Origin: a virus | IMG/VR virus record: IMGVR_UViG_3300032291_001763 | Location: 1-40,248 of that record | DNA: 40,248 nucleotides | Direction: 5' to 3' (one strand) | In this document: piece after piece, positions 31,994 through 39,189 of the stretch | How the letters are laid out: each line of letters starts with the position of its first letter | Numbering within the stretch: position 1 is the stretch's first letter | Translations under genes and position numbers: made by a program | The notes under the pieces: generated by a model | What the model was told of the DNA's origin: nothing | Seen by the model: the letters and a program-made list of their open reading frames with translations, nothing else | The model's database searches: none

Positions 31994-32002
31994 TATAAAC
32001 CT

Positions 32003-32233
32003 ATGAACCGCAAGACCCTCCCCGCCTCCCTTGGTGTCTTTCTCGCCTTGAACAAGCGAACGGATGCCCCTGCTTTCTCCGCTCAATACTGGCATGCCCA
32101 CACCCTGCTAATGAATGAAGTAAACCGACTAAATGCTCTACTTGTAAAATACAAGGTTGCCACAAAACCCTTGGACTTCTCTGAGGCAATCCGCTACGCT
32201 GTCCAGCAAGTAAGGGTTTGTCATTCTGTATAA
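32003..32233 (+). CDS. Small hypothetical protein (rightward accessory gene 4)
   Basis: This 76-residue helical protein begins MNRKTLPASLGVFLALNKRT and includes YWHAHTLLMNEVNRLNALLV. TAATAT (31991-31996) lies six bases before the ATG, again fitting leaderless initiation, though its -35 is weak. Its stop overlaps the second copy of the AT-rich element. No family is recognised. Confidence 0.65.
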   Translation: MNRKTLPASLGVFLALNKRTDAPAFSAQYWHAHTLLMNEVNRLNALLVKYKVATKPLDFSEAIRYAVQQVRVCHSV

Positions 32234-32242
32234 TTATATAAT
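32228..32242 (+). repeat. Repeated AT-rich promoter-like element
   Basis: The 15-base word tataattatataata occurs here and at 31815-31829, each time covering the stop codon of a small gene. It contains TATAAT cores. Just downstream lies an inverted repeat CTAATA-cccct-TATTAG (32256-32272) that could be an operator; related ctaatacccc words occur near 32277 and 33196. Confidence 0.5.
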
Positions 32243-32358
32243 ACAAAACCCCTTAACTAATACCCCTTATTAGCCCGCCTAATACCCCTCACCCGTCCTT
32301 AACTTAGTCTTGTGCTTCCGTTCCAAGGGCCTTTAATCACCTACGCACAACACATCCT

Positions 32359-32610
32359 ATGAATAACGAAAACCAACCCTCACCCGCAAAAATAGAATTC
32401 TACGGTTACGCTCTTCCCTCGGGCTATACCTTGAACGAAGCCCAAGCCCTCTCGCTTGAACGGGTGGCAAAACGATGGGAGGTTAGCCCGTTTGCCCTTT
32501 TAGACGGGGCAAGCCAAGGTTTTGGGAACCCTGAAACGGCGGAACTCCTAATCAATCCCAAGGGTCAAATTTGGCTTGGAATTGAGAGAGACGGGTATTG
32601 CCACTCCTGA
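32359..32610 (+). CDS. Small hypothetical protein (rightward accessory gene 5)
   Basis: This 83-residue protein starts MNNENQPSPAKIEFYGYALP and has ALSLERVAKRWEVSPFALLD and AELLINPKGQIWLGIERDGY. The leader acacatcct before ATG is like that of its neighbours. It is the last protein of the rightward accessory set and is followed by a strong terminator. No family is recognised. Confidence 0.7.
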   Translation: MNNENQPSPAKIEFYGYALPSGYTLNEAQALSLERVAKRWEVSPFALLDGASQGFGNPETAELLINPKGQIWLGIERDGYCHS

Positions 32611-32639
32611 GCAAACAAAACGCCCCACAAGCCAAGCCC

Positions 32640-32662
32640 GCCCCCTCAATGGGGGCTTTTTT
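32640..32662 (+). terminator. Intrinsic terminator ending the rightward accessory operon
   Basis: GCCCCC (32640-32645) and GGGGGC (32651-32656) form a six-pair stem around TCAAT, followed immediately by TTTTTT (32657-32662). This lies 30 bases after the preceding stop and is the clearest terminator in the window. Confidence 0.9.
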
Positions 32663-32699
32663 GTGCCTGCCTCTTTTGGCCTTTGCTCCTTTCTGGCGC

Positions 32700-32960
32700 A
32701 AGGGTCTTGGTTTATTATAAAATAATATTATTATAAAACTAAGGGATTATTATAGTATTATACAATGGTCTTGTATGGGATTTATGGTTACAAGGGATTG
32801 TGTATTGATGGATTGAATACAAGGGATTGTGTATTGAATTAGTCCCTACATACAGACTTTACTTTATAATAACATTAGTAACCAACCTATGATTACATTA
32901 TATTATTATACAACCGCCTGCCTTGGTATTCTATTATAATATTATAGACTGACCTGCCTG
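32700..32960. other. AT-rich repeat region, candidate replication origin
   Basis: A noncoding tract of about 250 bases is strongly AT-rich and repetitive: TTATTATA occurs at 32712, 32728 and 32747, with further tattattata and attataatattata words near 32905-32945. It also contains a 20-base direct repeat (32789-32808 and 32818-32837). AT-rich, repeat-bearing DNA between two transcription units could serve as an unwinding element. No homology to a known origin is recognised. Confidence 0.4.
32789..32837. repeat. Pair of 20-base direct repeats
   Basis: tacaagggattgtgtattga occurs at 32789-32808 and again at 32818-32837, separated by nine bases (29-base period). They sit within the AT-rich noncoding region and could be binding sites for the phage initiator. 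Confidence 0.8.
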
Positions 32961-33171
32961 CCTGCCAAGCATACCCCCCATAGGGGCGGGGGGGGTCTGT
33001 TATTGCCCTACCGCTGGCCGCCCGCACTGGTCAACTCAGAACATTTTTTTATCCAAATAAGCCCTAGGCTATCAGGTTTATTATGTCTAATGAGTCAGGC
33101 TGTATGCATTATGTCTAGTCTTGGACTCCAAAATTATTTTAGGCTAAAAGGCATTTCAGACAAGAATATGC

Positions 33172-33202
33172 TTGACAGCGAAGCGACGAATCCCCCTAAT
33201 AC
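33172..33202 (+). promoter_or_regulatory. Possible promoter upstream of the tRNA region
   Basis: TTGACA (33172-33177) and TAATAC (33197-33202) are good matches but are separated by 19 bases, longer than optimal. If used, it would transcribe toward the hairpin-rich region and tRNA genes; a hairpin at 33245-33260 lies soon after. Confidence 0.3.
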
Positions 33203-33244
33203 CCCCTAGGGTTTCACCCCCTTACGCTCGTTGATACTCGCTTT

Positions 33245-33269
33245 CCCCCAATTCTGGGGGATTATTATT
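33245..33269 (+). terminator. Terminator-like hairpin
   Basis: CCCCCA (33245-33250) and TGGGGG (33255-33260) make a six-pair stem with a four-base loop, followed by ATTATTATT instead of an unbroken T-run. It could terminate transcription from upstream or mark the boundary of a following RNA. Confidence 0.45.
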
Positions 33270-33905
33270 CCTGACGGAAGGAAACAGAGTTGACTGGAGG
33301 AAGGGAGACAAAGACAGCGAAGCGGTAACTTACCTGAAAGGACAGAATAAATACAGTCTGCCCTGAAATACCTGCTTGACCTGAAGGAATACTATGCCTG
33401 AATACCTGAGTTCTTTGAGAGAACTGGGGAATAGTAAGAAGTAATGAATTTGAGGGCTTGCACTAACAGCAAGGGCATGACGTTCTGATTGCGGTTGAAT
33501 ACACACGTTAAGCATAGGAGAACACAATTGTCTCAGGGGGAAGTACCCTGACCCTCCCTTTGATTTGGAGAAATCCTAGATAACTAATCCGTGAGGCTCA
33601 TTACCTCGTAATCTGGTGCGAGTCCAGAGGTGTGCATGGCGGGTAACAGCAAGTGTCGTTGATGCGTCCAGTATGTAACGGCTGAACAGGCTTACGGCTC
33701 GATGCCGTGTGAACGCAGAGACTCTTGCAGGAAAGAGAGAGGAATGATATCTTCCTCAAAAGCCCTTGAGTTGCTCCTATAGCGGCTCTTACCAACCTAA
33801 ACACATACAGACCTGAAATAAACGAAGGAACGGACTCTTTGATATAACGGGGCGTAATTAACCCAAGGCCAAGAGGACTATAACTGACAGCAACGTCCGA
33901 GGGCC
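33270..33905 (+). other. Hairpin-rich noncoding stretch, possible RNA gene(s)
   Basis: No credible protein is seen here. The + strand has short hairpins, such as AGTTCT/AGAACT (33409-33425), TCAGGG/CCCTGA with a seven-base loop (33533-33551) and GAGGAA/TTCCTC near 33740, plus repeated cctgaa words at 33330-33410. At 33592-33640 an anticodon-arm-like hairpin with loop CTCATTA (CAT) and a T-arm-like TCTGG-TGCGAGT-CCAGA lie in tRNA spacing, but no matching 5' acceptor or D arm was found. It stands directly before the tRNA cluster. Confidence 0.4.
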
Positions 33906-33916
33906 GACCTTTTTTC

Positions 33917-33987
33917 ACCCCGATGGTGTAACGATAGCACAAGTGGTTTTGGTTCACTTTGTCGGGGTTTGAATCCCTGTCGGGGTA
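33917..33987 (+). tRNA. tRNA-Gln (UUG)
   Basis: The acceptor strands ACCCCGA and TCGGGGT pair fully. The anticodon loop TTTTGGT (33947-33953) gives anticodon TTG, and the T arm has TTTGAAT in a CGGGG/CCCTG stem. The D loop is somewhat unusual (taacgata). Discriminator A; CCA is not encoded. Confidence 0.85.
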
Positions 33988-33992
33988 CTTAT

Positions 33993-34065
33993 GCGGTAGT
34001 GGCGGAATGGCAGACGCATCGGACTTAAAATCCGCTTTTTGTGGGTTCGACTCCCGCCTGCCGTA
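33993..34065 (+). tRNA. tRNA-Leu (UAA) with a short variable arm
   Basis: GCGGTAG pairs with CTGCCGT, with two wobble pairs. The anticodon loop CTTAAAA gives TAA. The T arm is GTGGGTTCGACTCCCGC. The variable region is only about ctttttg, much shorter than in typical type II leucine tRNAs. Discriminator A; CCA is not encoded. Confidence 0.85.
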
Positions 34066-34068
34066 CTT

Positions 34069-34156
34069 GGAGGGTTGTGTGAGAGGCTTAAACACGAGCA
34101 CTTGAAATGCTCCACGGTTCACCCCGTCATCCGTTCGAATCGGATACCCTCCTCCA
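34069..34156 (+). tRNA. tRNA-Ser (UGA)
   Basis: GGAGGGT pairs with ACCCTCC. The anticodon loop CTTGAAA gives TGA. A long variable arm (ccacggttcaccccgt) marks a class II tRNA. The T arm is TCCGTTCGAATCGGA. CCA is encoded after a T discriminator. Confidence 0.9.
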
Positions 34157-34160
34157 TTTC

Positions 34161-34233
34161 GGGGATATAACTCAGTGGTCAGAGTGGGCTCTTTATAAGG
34201 GCTAAGTCGGGGGTTCGAGCCCCCCTATCCCTA
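34161..34233 (+). tRNA. tRNA-Ile (UAU)
   Basis: GGGGATA pairs with TATCCCT. The anticodon loop TTTATAA gives TAT, which reads AUA. The D arm CTCAGTGGTCAGAG and T arm GGGGGTTCGAGCCCCCC are canonical. Discriminator A; CCA is not encoded. Confidence 0.9.
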
Positions 34234-34238
34234 CTTTC

Positions 34239-34310
34239 ACCCTGTTAGTTCAACGGATAGAACATCTGCCTTCTAAGCAGAGAATCTTGGTTCGATTCCA
34301 AGACGGGGTA
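34239..34310 (+). tRNA. tRNA-Arg (UCU)
   Basis: ACCCTGT pairs with ACGGGGT with one wobble. CTGC-CTTCTAA-GCAG gives anticodon TCT, which reads AGA and AGG. The T arm CTTGGTTCGATTCCAAG is canonical. AGA is a frequent arginine codon in the phage genes by eye, so this tRNA probably supports its translation. Confidence 0.9.
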
Positions 34311-34350
34311 TTTTGCTTGTATTGTACGTTTCTTCACAAATCATCCTGCC

Positions 34351-34752
34351 ATGACCGAAAAAGACCTCGCTATCTCCCTCGGGGTAAGCCGTGACCAAAT
34401 CAAGGAAATCCGAGAGAACGCCATCGAGGGCAGGCACTTCACCCGCAAGGAGTCCAAGAAGCCTCGGCATATGTGGGAAATCTCTTGGACGGAAGACGGC
34501 ATCAAGCACGTCATGGACGCTATCGGCCTCGACCACAAGCAGGAAGCCCCAGAACCCGTAGGCGAGAAGCGAGGAACGGTGTACAGCAAGTTCATGAACG
34601 TCCGCTGTCTCGGTGTGCTCATCGACGGCAAGCAGGAAATGGTGCTATGCAAGGATAACCGCAAGTTCGGTATCGGCATGCCTGTCTCGGTACGCTGGGA
34701 CGGCTCCCGCTGGGTAGTCTCCCGCCACCCCCGCTACGCAGGGAAGTACTAA
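34351..34752 (+). CDS. HTH-bearing hypothetical protein within the tRNA cluster
   Basis: This 133-residue protein starts MTEKDLAISLGVSRDQIKEI, a short helix-turn-helix-like opening, followed by REN-AIEGRHFTRKESKKPRHM, then a helix ending near GLDHKQEAPEP and a beta-rich second half (CLGVLIDGKQEMVLCKDNRK). The second half reads like a small sugar/nucleotide-independent fold of unknown type. It sits between the Arg and Thr tRNA genes and ahead of the packaging genes; a small terminase role is possible but unproven. Leader: atcatcctgcc before ATG. Confidence 0.75.
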   Translation: MTEKDLAISLGVSRDQIKEIRENAIEGRHFTRKESKKPRHMWEISWTEDGIKHVMDAIGLDHKQEAPEPVGEKRGTVYSKFMNVRCLGVLIDGKQEMVLCKDNRKFGIGMPVSVRWDGSRWVVSRHPRYAGKY

Positions 34753-34776
34753 GACCCTTGACTCACAGACTTTCAC

Positions 34777-34851
34777 GGCCTAGTAGTTCAATGGCAGAAC
34801 GCCTGCTTTGTAAGCAGGATGTTGCAGGTTCAACTCCTGTCTGGGCCTCCA
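34777..34851 (+). tRNA. tRNA-Thr (UGU)
   Basis: GGCCTAG pairs with CTGGGCC. The anticodon arm CCTGC-TTTGTAA-GCAGG gives TGT. The T arm is GCAGGTTCAACTCCTGT. A T discriminator and encoded CCA follow. It is separated from the other tRNAs by the gene at 34351-34752. Confidence 0.9.
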
Positions 34852-34887
34852 TTTCACAGACCTCAAAAACAAAAAAATTTTTAAATC

Positions 34888-34992
34888 ATGCCTAAAGAAC
34901 AAAAACGTCACGAGAAGCAGGAAAAGCACAACTATAAGAAGGGTGCTAAGAAGGTCAAGCCGTGCGGGTACAAGACCAAGGGTAGAAAGTAA
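34888..34992 (+). CDS. 34-residue Lys-rich peptide
   Basis: The ORF reads MPKEQKRHEKQEKHNYKKGA then KKVKPCGYKTKGRK. Nearly half its residues are basic, suggesting nucleic-acid contact. Its TAA overlaps the ATG of the next gene (TAATG), which supports it as real. It follows an A/T run after the Thr tRNA. No family is recognised. Confidence 0.55.
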   Translation: MPKEQKRHEKQEKHNYKKGAKKVKPCGYKTKGRK

Positions 34993-35234
34993 TGGCTACC
35001 TACAAGGGCAGAAAGGTCAGTCTTAACAAGCCGTTCAGGACTCCGAGCGGCCCGAAGAAGTCCGCTGTGTACGTCAAGGCTGGCGATAAGGTCAAGATTG
35101 TGCGTTTCGGCGACCCCAAGATGAGTATCAAGAAGTCCAACCCTGCCAGACGCAAGTCTTTCAGGGCTCGGCATAAGTGCAGTACCGCAACAGATAAGAC
35201 GACGCCGAGATACTGGTCTTGCAAGGCTTGGTAA
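34992..35234 (+). CDS. Small conserved phage protein (FGDP...RARH...YWSC type)
   Basis: This 80-residue basic protein has a compact pattern, KAGDKVKIVRFGDPKMSI, NPARRKSFRARHKCSTATDK and a C-terminal YWSCKAW. I recall the same pattern (FGDP, RRKSFRARHxC, YWSCKxW) in uncharacterised proteins of many tailed phages (DUF6321-like), often beside capsid or packaging genes. Two cysteines and a His could bind metal. It ends two bases before the terminase start. Function unknown. Confidence 0.75.
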   Translation: MATYKGRKVSLNKPFRTPSGPKKSAVYVKAGDKVKIVRFGDPKMSIKKSNPARRKSFRARHKCSTATDKTTPRYWSCKAW

Positions 35235-35235
35235 C

Positions 35236-36843
35236 ATGTCTTTCTCGCCCACACCTCACCCCGTGCTTCTTACGCCGTCTCAGGACGACATAAGGACGCT
35301 GGTTGACAAGTACGGCGAACAGAAGACGGCCGAGATTCTTACTCTCAGGGAAGACAAGATTCTTGCCGAGAAGTTAGACCCGTATCGTCATGGCTTTGAC
35401 CTAGGGCATTGGAAGGAAGCGGACGAACTCCTGAAGTCCAAGCAAGAGATACTTATCCTTGGTGGCAACAGAGCCTCGAAAACAGAGTGGGCGGCGAAGC
35501 GGGTAGTCCAGACCCTGATTAACCTGAAGGACGCAAGAGTATGGTGTCTGCATACTACGAACCAGTCAAGCGTCCAGATGCAACAAAGCGTGGTGTACAA
35601 GTATCTTCCGTCGGAGTTCAAGGAACTCAAGAAGAACCGAATCCAGAACGTGCAGTACACCCAGAAGAACGGATTCTCTGACAACACGTTCATCCTGCCG
35701 AACAAGTCGCAGTGCTTCTTCATGAACTACGCCCAGAAGCGTGACGTCATCGAAGGCGGCGAAGTTGACCTCATCTGGTGCGACGAACTCGTGCCGCTGG
35801 ATTGGGTCGAGACGCTCAGGTATCGTATCGTCACCCGTGGCGGCAAACTCATCGTGACGTTCACGCCTGTCACTGGATACAGTCCTGTCGTCAAAGAGTA
35901 CGTCAGCGGTTGCAAGTTCATCGAGACTCGGCCTGCGGAGTTGCTCTCGGAGCACGTTAACGTCCAAGGCGTTCCTCGTGGTCATATGCCGTTCAAGGCT
36001 GACTGCATGAACAAGAATTCCTCTGTGATGTGGTTTCACTCGCAGTTGAACCCGTACTCCTCTTGGGATAAGATGACCAAGACCCTTCAGGGTAAGAAAC
36101 CTTATGAAATCAAAATCAGAGCGTACGGCTGGGCCGATAACGTCGCTGGCAACCAATTCCCTAGGTTCAACCCAGACGTCAACGTCGTCAAGCCAGAAAA
36201 CGTCCCCGCTGAAGGTACTAACTACATGGTCGTTGACCCTGCTGGCTCTCGTAACTGGTTCATGCTTTGGGCTAGAGTTAGTCCTAATGGGGATATATAC
36301 GTTTATCGTGAATGGCCTGACGAATCTGAGGGCGAGTGGGCTGTTCCTTCTTCAGAGCCTGACGGCAAGATGGGGACTGCTCAACGAAACGGGGCTGGGC
36401 GTTCTCTTGCTGAGTATAAATCGCTCATTCTAGACCTTGAGGACGCAGAGGAAATATCCGAGCGGTACATCGACCCTCGTGCTGGCGGAACCAAGGCTGT
36501 CACGGATGACGGCGGCCAGACGCTGATAGACATGCTCGATGACGGAGAGCAACAGATGCACTTCACCCCAGCGGCAGGCATCAGGATTGAACAGGGCGTC
36601 GCCATGATTAACGACGGCTTTGCTTACGACTATAATCAGGAACTCAGCCCGCTGAACAAGCCTAAGTTGTACATCAGCGAGGCATGCGTGAACCTGATTT
36701 ACTGTGTCAAGGAGTGGACTGGACAGGACGGAGACAAGGGTGCGACCAAAGACCCTATCGACTGCCTGCGATACCTTATGGTCATGAATCCAGAGTTCAC
36801 GGATAACGACACGATGAAAGGATACGGAGGAGGCTCTTACTGA
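35236..36843 (+). CDS. terL: Terminase large subunit
   Basis: This 535-residue DNA-packaging motor has the ATPase Walker A-like ILGGNRASKTEW (75-85) and Walker B LIWCDEL (180-186), a motif near TFTPVTGYSP, and an RNase-H-like nuclease half with VVDPAGSRNWF, IDPRAGGTKAVTDDGG and C-terminal DPIDCLRYL. The Walker A has Ser where Gly is usual (A-S-K-T). The length is typical. It docks on the portal and translocates DNA into proheads. Its stop overlaps the next small gene (TGATG). Confidence 0.95.
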   Translation: MSFSPTPHPVLLTPSQDDIRTLVDKYGEQKTAEILTLREDKILAEKLDPYRHGFDLGHWKEADELLKSKQEILILGGNRASKTEWAAKRVVQTLINLKDARVWCLHTTNQSSVQMQQSVVYKYLPSEFKELKKNRIQNVQYTQKNGFSDNTFILPNKSQCFFMNYAQKRDVIEGGEVDLIWCDELVPLDWVETLRYRIVTRGGKLIVTFTPVTGYSPVVKEYVSGCKFIETRPAELLSEHVNVQGVPRGHMPFKADCMNKNSSVMWFHSQLNPYSSWDKMTKTLQGKKPYEIKIRAYGWADNVAGNQFPRFNPDVNVVKPENVPAEGTNYMVVDPAGSRNWFMLWARVSPNGDIYVYREWPDESEGEWAVPSSEPDGKMGTAQRNGAGRSLAEYKSLILDLEDAEEISERYIDPRAGGTKAVTDDGGQTLIDMLDDGEQQMHFTPAAGIRIEQGVAMINDGFAYDYNQELSPLNKPKLYISEACVNLIYCVKEWTGQDGDKGATKDPIDCLRYLMVMNPEFTDNDTMKGYGGGSY

Positions 36844-37028
36844 TGCAAGCGTACTATCCGATGATTCTTACCAGAACCAAGGCGATGCTTTTCGCAGGAA
36901 TAAGCAGGCACGTTCTGGAAACCTTAGCCAAAGAAGGCAAGGTCAGATATTTTACCACAAGCGGAGGCCACAGACGCTTCGTTCGTGCAGATTTGAACAG
37001 ATACTTAAATGAAAAACTACAAAAATAA
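36843..37028 (+). CDS. MerR/excisionase-type HTH protein
   Basis: This 61-residue protein reads LTRTKAMLFAGISRHVLETL then AKEGKVRYFTTSGGHRRFVR and ADLNRYL. The 'tSGGHRRF' wing is characteristic of MerR-superfamily DNA binders and excisionase-like proteins. It overlaps the portal start by 20 bases and the terminase stop by one base. A GGAGGAGG stretch lies 10 bases upstream. A DNA-binding gene between terminase and portal is unusual; it might recognise packaging DNA or regulate late genes. Confidence 0.8.
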   Translation: MQAYYPMILTRTKAMLFAGISRHVLETLAKEGKVRYFTTSGGHRRFVRADLNRYLNEKLQK

Positions 37029-39189
37029 CAAGGATAAGTTAGTCTTCGCAAGCGAAACACCCGACATCGGGTATCTCATCGAGGAGTACCAGCGTTCCGT
37101 CCAGAACGGCGGCAACATCGCTAACATGAACCAGAACGACGACATCAGGTTCGCTCGTTGGGCTGGACAATCAGAAGACGGCAAGAAGCACAGCGTCGAT
37201 AGACCTGAGGGCGACCCTGCTTTCCCGTTCGAGGGTGCGTCCGACGTGAGATGCAGACTGTCTGACTCCACTATCAACGAAATCGTGTCCATCCTGATGA
37301 CCACGTTCGACAGATGCCAAGTCAAAGTGTCTGGAACGGAAATCAACGACTACGACTTCGCCGCTTCAGCGAACATCCTCATGAACTGGCTCACCCGCAA
37401 TAAGTTGCGTTCTGAGATTCGTCGTGAGGCTGAACTCCTCGCCCAGTACGGTACGCAGTTCGGTTGGGCTTCCCTGAACATCATTTGGGAAAAGGAAATG
37501 GGCATCCGTCATCAATCCATCTCTATGGACGACGTGATGGCTATGGTGCGTGAAGCCGCCCAGCAGAACCCAAACTCTGCGTTGCTTGAACTGCCTGCGG
37601 CTATAATGGACGAAACCCGTGAGGACTTCGCCATCAGCATCATCCAGCAGTTCGTTCCGACGCTTAAACTCAAGGCTATCAAGCAGGCCGTGCGTGACTT
37701 GCGTAAGGACGGATTCGCCAAGATTCCTGAACAGTTCATCTCAAAGAACCAGCCTTCTATCATGGCGGTCAAGCCGTACGAAGAAATTTCGTTCCCGCCC
37801 GAGACTATTGACATCCAGTCCGCTCGTGTGGTGTTCCGCAGAACCTTCGTGAACGAAGTTGAACTCCGAGGCATGGGTGCTCGGTATGAATGGTCTGAGG
37901 AATTCTTGGACTCCGCCGCTAACACCGCTGGCCTTTCGTCTCAGTACAACGACCCGAACCTGATGCCTGCCGCCAGCCTTATCAACAATCAGGTTCATAG
38001 AAACGATAACCTCATCGAACTCGTGTACGCTTACAGCCGTAGCATCGACGAAGACGGTATCCAAGGCGTGTATCAGACTATCTTCTGTCCTATCAACGGC
38101 ACGGAACTCTACGCCTCGCATGACCTACTTGGTTACGCTCACAACAAGTACCCGTTCGTGATTTACAGACGTGAGAACATCCGTCGTCCTATCTACGAGT
38201 CTCGTGGTATCCCTGAACTCACGATGACCGAGCAGGAGGAAATCAAGGCTCAGAAGGATGCTATCCGTGACCGCACTGCGTTCACAACGATGCCTCCCAT
38301 CCTCGTCAAGAAGCGTTACAGCGGAATCAACAAGATTGCCCCAGGAATTCACCTTCCTGTGACATCGCCTGATGACTATCGTTTCATGGCCCCTCCGACT
38401 GGCGAAACTGGCACATCGTTCAACCTGATTGACAGAGTGAACATGGATAACGCTGGTTACTTCGGCCTGCATCACCCGAACATCATGCCTGCCAAGATGC
38501 AGACCCTGCAACAGCACATGGTGAACACATGGCTCGATGTCTGGAGCGAAGCGTTCGGAATGACGTTCAGCCTGATGCTTCAGTACATGACGCCCGCTGA
38601 ACTCGAAGGAATCACAGGTGCTCCCGTGCCTCAGAACGTGTCTGGCGTGAGCAACATGTACGATTTCAATATCAAGTACGACGTCCGAGAACTCGATACC
38701 CAGTTCGTCATCGAAAAACTCAAGGCTATAACGCAGTTCGTCCTGCCGCTCGACTCAGGCGGCGTCATCGACAAGAACAAGTTGGTCAAGGCGGCTATCG
38801 AGGCAATCGACCCCGATAAGGCCAAGGACTTGATTATGAACACCGCTTCTGCCAGCCAGATGCTATACAAGGAAATCCAGTCAGACGTGGCCCTGATGAT
38901 GCTTGGTAACGAGGCTCAGTACGTCGAAAACGACCCTGCCGCCCCGACTAAGTTGCAGTACATCCAAGACATCATGCAGAAGAACCAGAGAGCCCAGCAA
39001 AGCATGCAACAAGACCCTCAGTTCAGAGCGATGCTTGAGAATTACATCAAGAATCTCCAGATGTCGGCCATGCAACAGCAGAACAAGCAGATTGGCAGAA
39101 CAGGCGTTACCCCTGTTGCTCAACAGGCGGCTTCTGGCATGCAACAGCAGATTCAGGCGGCTAACGAGTCACAGGGAGGCCAGCAGTAA
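37009..39189 (+). CDS. Portal protein
   Basis: This 726-residue protein forms the head vertex through which DNA enters. It has portal-like N-terminal sequences (FPFEGASDVRCRLSDSTINE then LMTTFDRCQV), a middle with ENIRRPIYESRGIPELTMTE and a Gln-rich C-terminal coil (QSMQQDPQFRAML, AMQQQNKQIGRTGV). Size agrees with large podovirus portals. Position directly after the terminase and before scaffold and capsid is standard. The start at 37009 has no evident ribosome site (agatactta before ATG) and is probably coupled to the overlapping HTH gene. Confidence 0.9.
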   Translation: MKNYKNNKDKLVFASETPDIGYLIEEYQRSVQNGGNIANMNQNDDIRFARWAGQSEDGKKHSVDRPEGDPAFPFEGASDVRCRLSDSTINEIVSILMTTFDRCQVKVSGTEINDYDFAASANILMNWLTRNKLRSEIRREAELLAQYGTQFGWASLNIIWEKEMGIRHQSISMDDVMAMVREAAQQNPNSALLELPAAIMDETREDFAISIIQQFVPTLKLKAIKQAVRDLRKDGFAKIPEQFISKNQPSIMAVKPYEEISFPPETIDIQSARVVFRRTFVNEVELRGMGARYEWSEEFLDSAANTAGLSSQYNDPNLMPAASLINNQVHRNDNLIELVYAYSRSIDEDGIQGVYQTIFCPINGTELYASHDLLGYAHNKYPFVIYRRENIRRPIYESRGIPELTMTEQEEIKAQKDAIRDRTAFTTMPPILVKKRYSGINKIAPGIHLPVTSPDDYRFMAPPTGETGTSFNLIDRVNMDNAGYFGLHHPNIMPAKMQTLQQHMVNTWLDVWSEAFGMTFSLMLQYMTPAELEGITGAPVPQNVSGVSNMYDFNIKYDVRELDTQFVIEKLKAITQFVLPLDSGGVIDKNKLVKAAIEAIDPDKAKDLIMNTASASQMLYKEIQSDVALMMLGNEAQYVENDPAAPTKLQYIQDIMQKNQRAQQSMQQDPQFRAMLENYIKNLQMSAMQQQNKQIGRTGVTPVAQQAASGMQQQIQAANESQGGQQ

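Noticed and set aside
31820-32246. Minus-strand ORFs opposite the small rightward genes
   Set aside because: They overlap each other in different frames, while the + strand ORFs have repeated atcct/aacct leaders, promoters and a terminator.
33003-33209. 68-codon + strand ORF in the noncoding region
   Set aside because: It lies over a G-run and promoter-like sequence, has no start context, and its composition is irregular.
33592-33640. Complete tRNA-Met gene
   Set aside because: Anticodon and T arms can be drawn, but no 5' acceptor strand or D arm fits the needed spacing, so it is reported only as tRNA-like.
33270-33905. Group I intron, RNase P RNA or tmRNA
   Set aside because: Individual words resemble core motifs of these RNAs, but no ordered set of conserved elements could be assembled by eye.
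33601-34122. Minus-strand ORF of 173 codons across the tRNA genes
   Set aside because: Its sequence (GRRESNPQKADFKSDA-type) is the familiar translation of the reverse complement of tRNA genes; the + strand tRNA structures explain the region.
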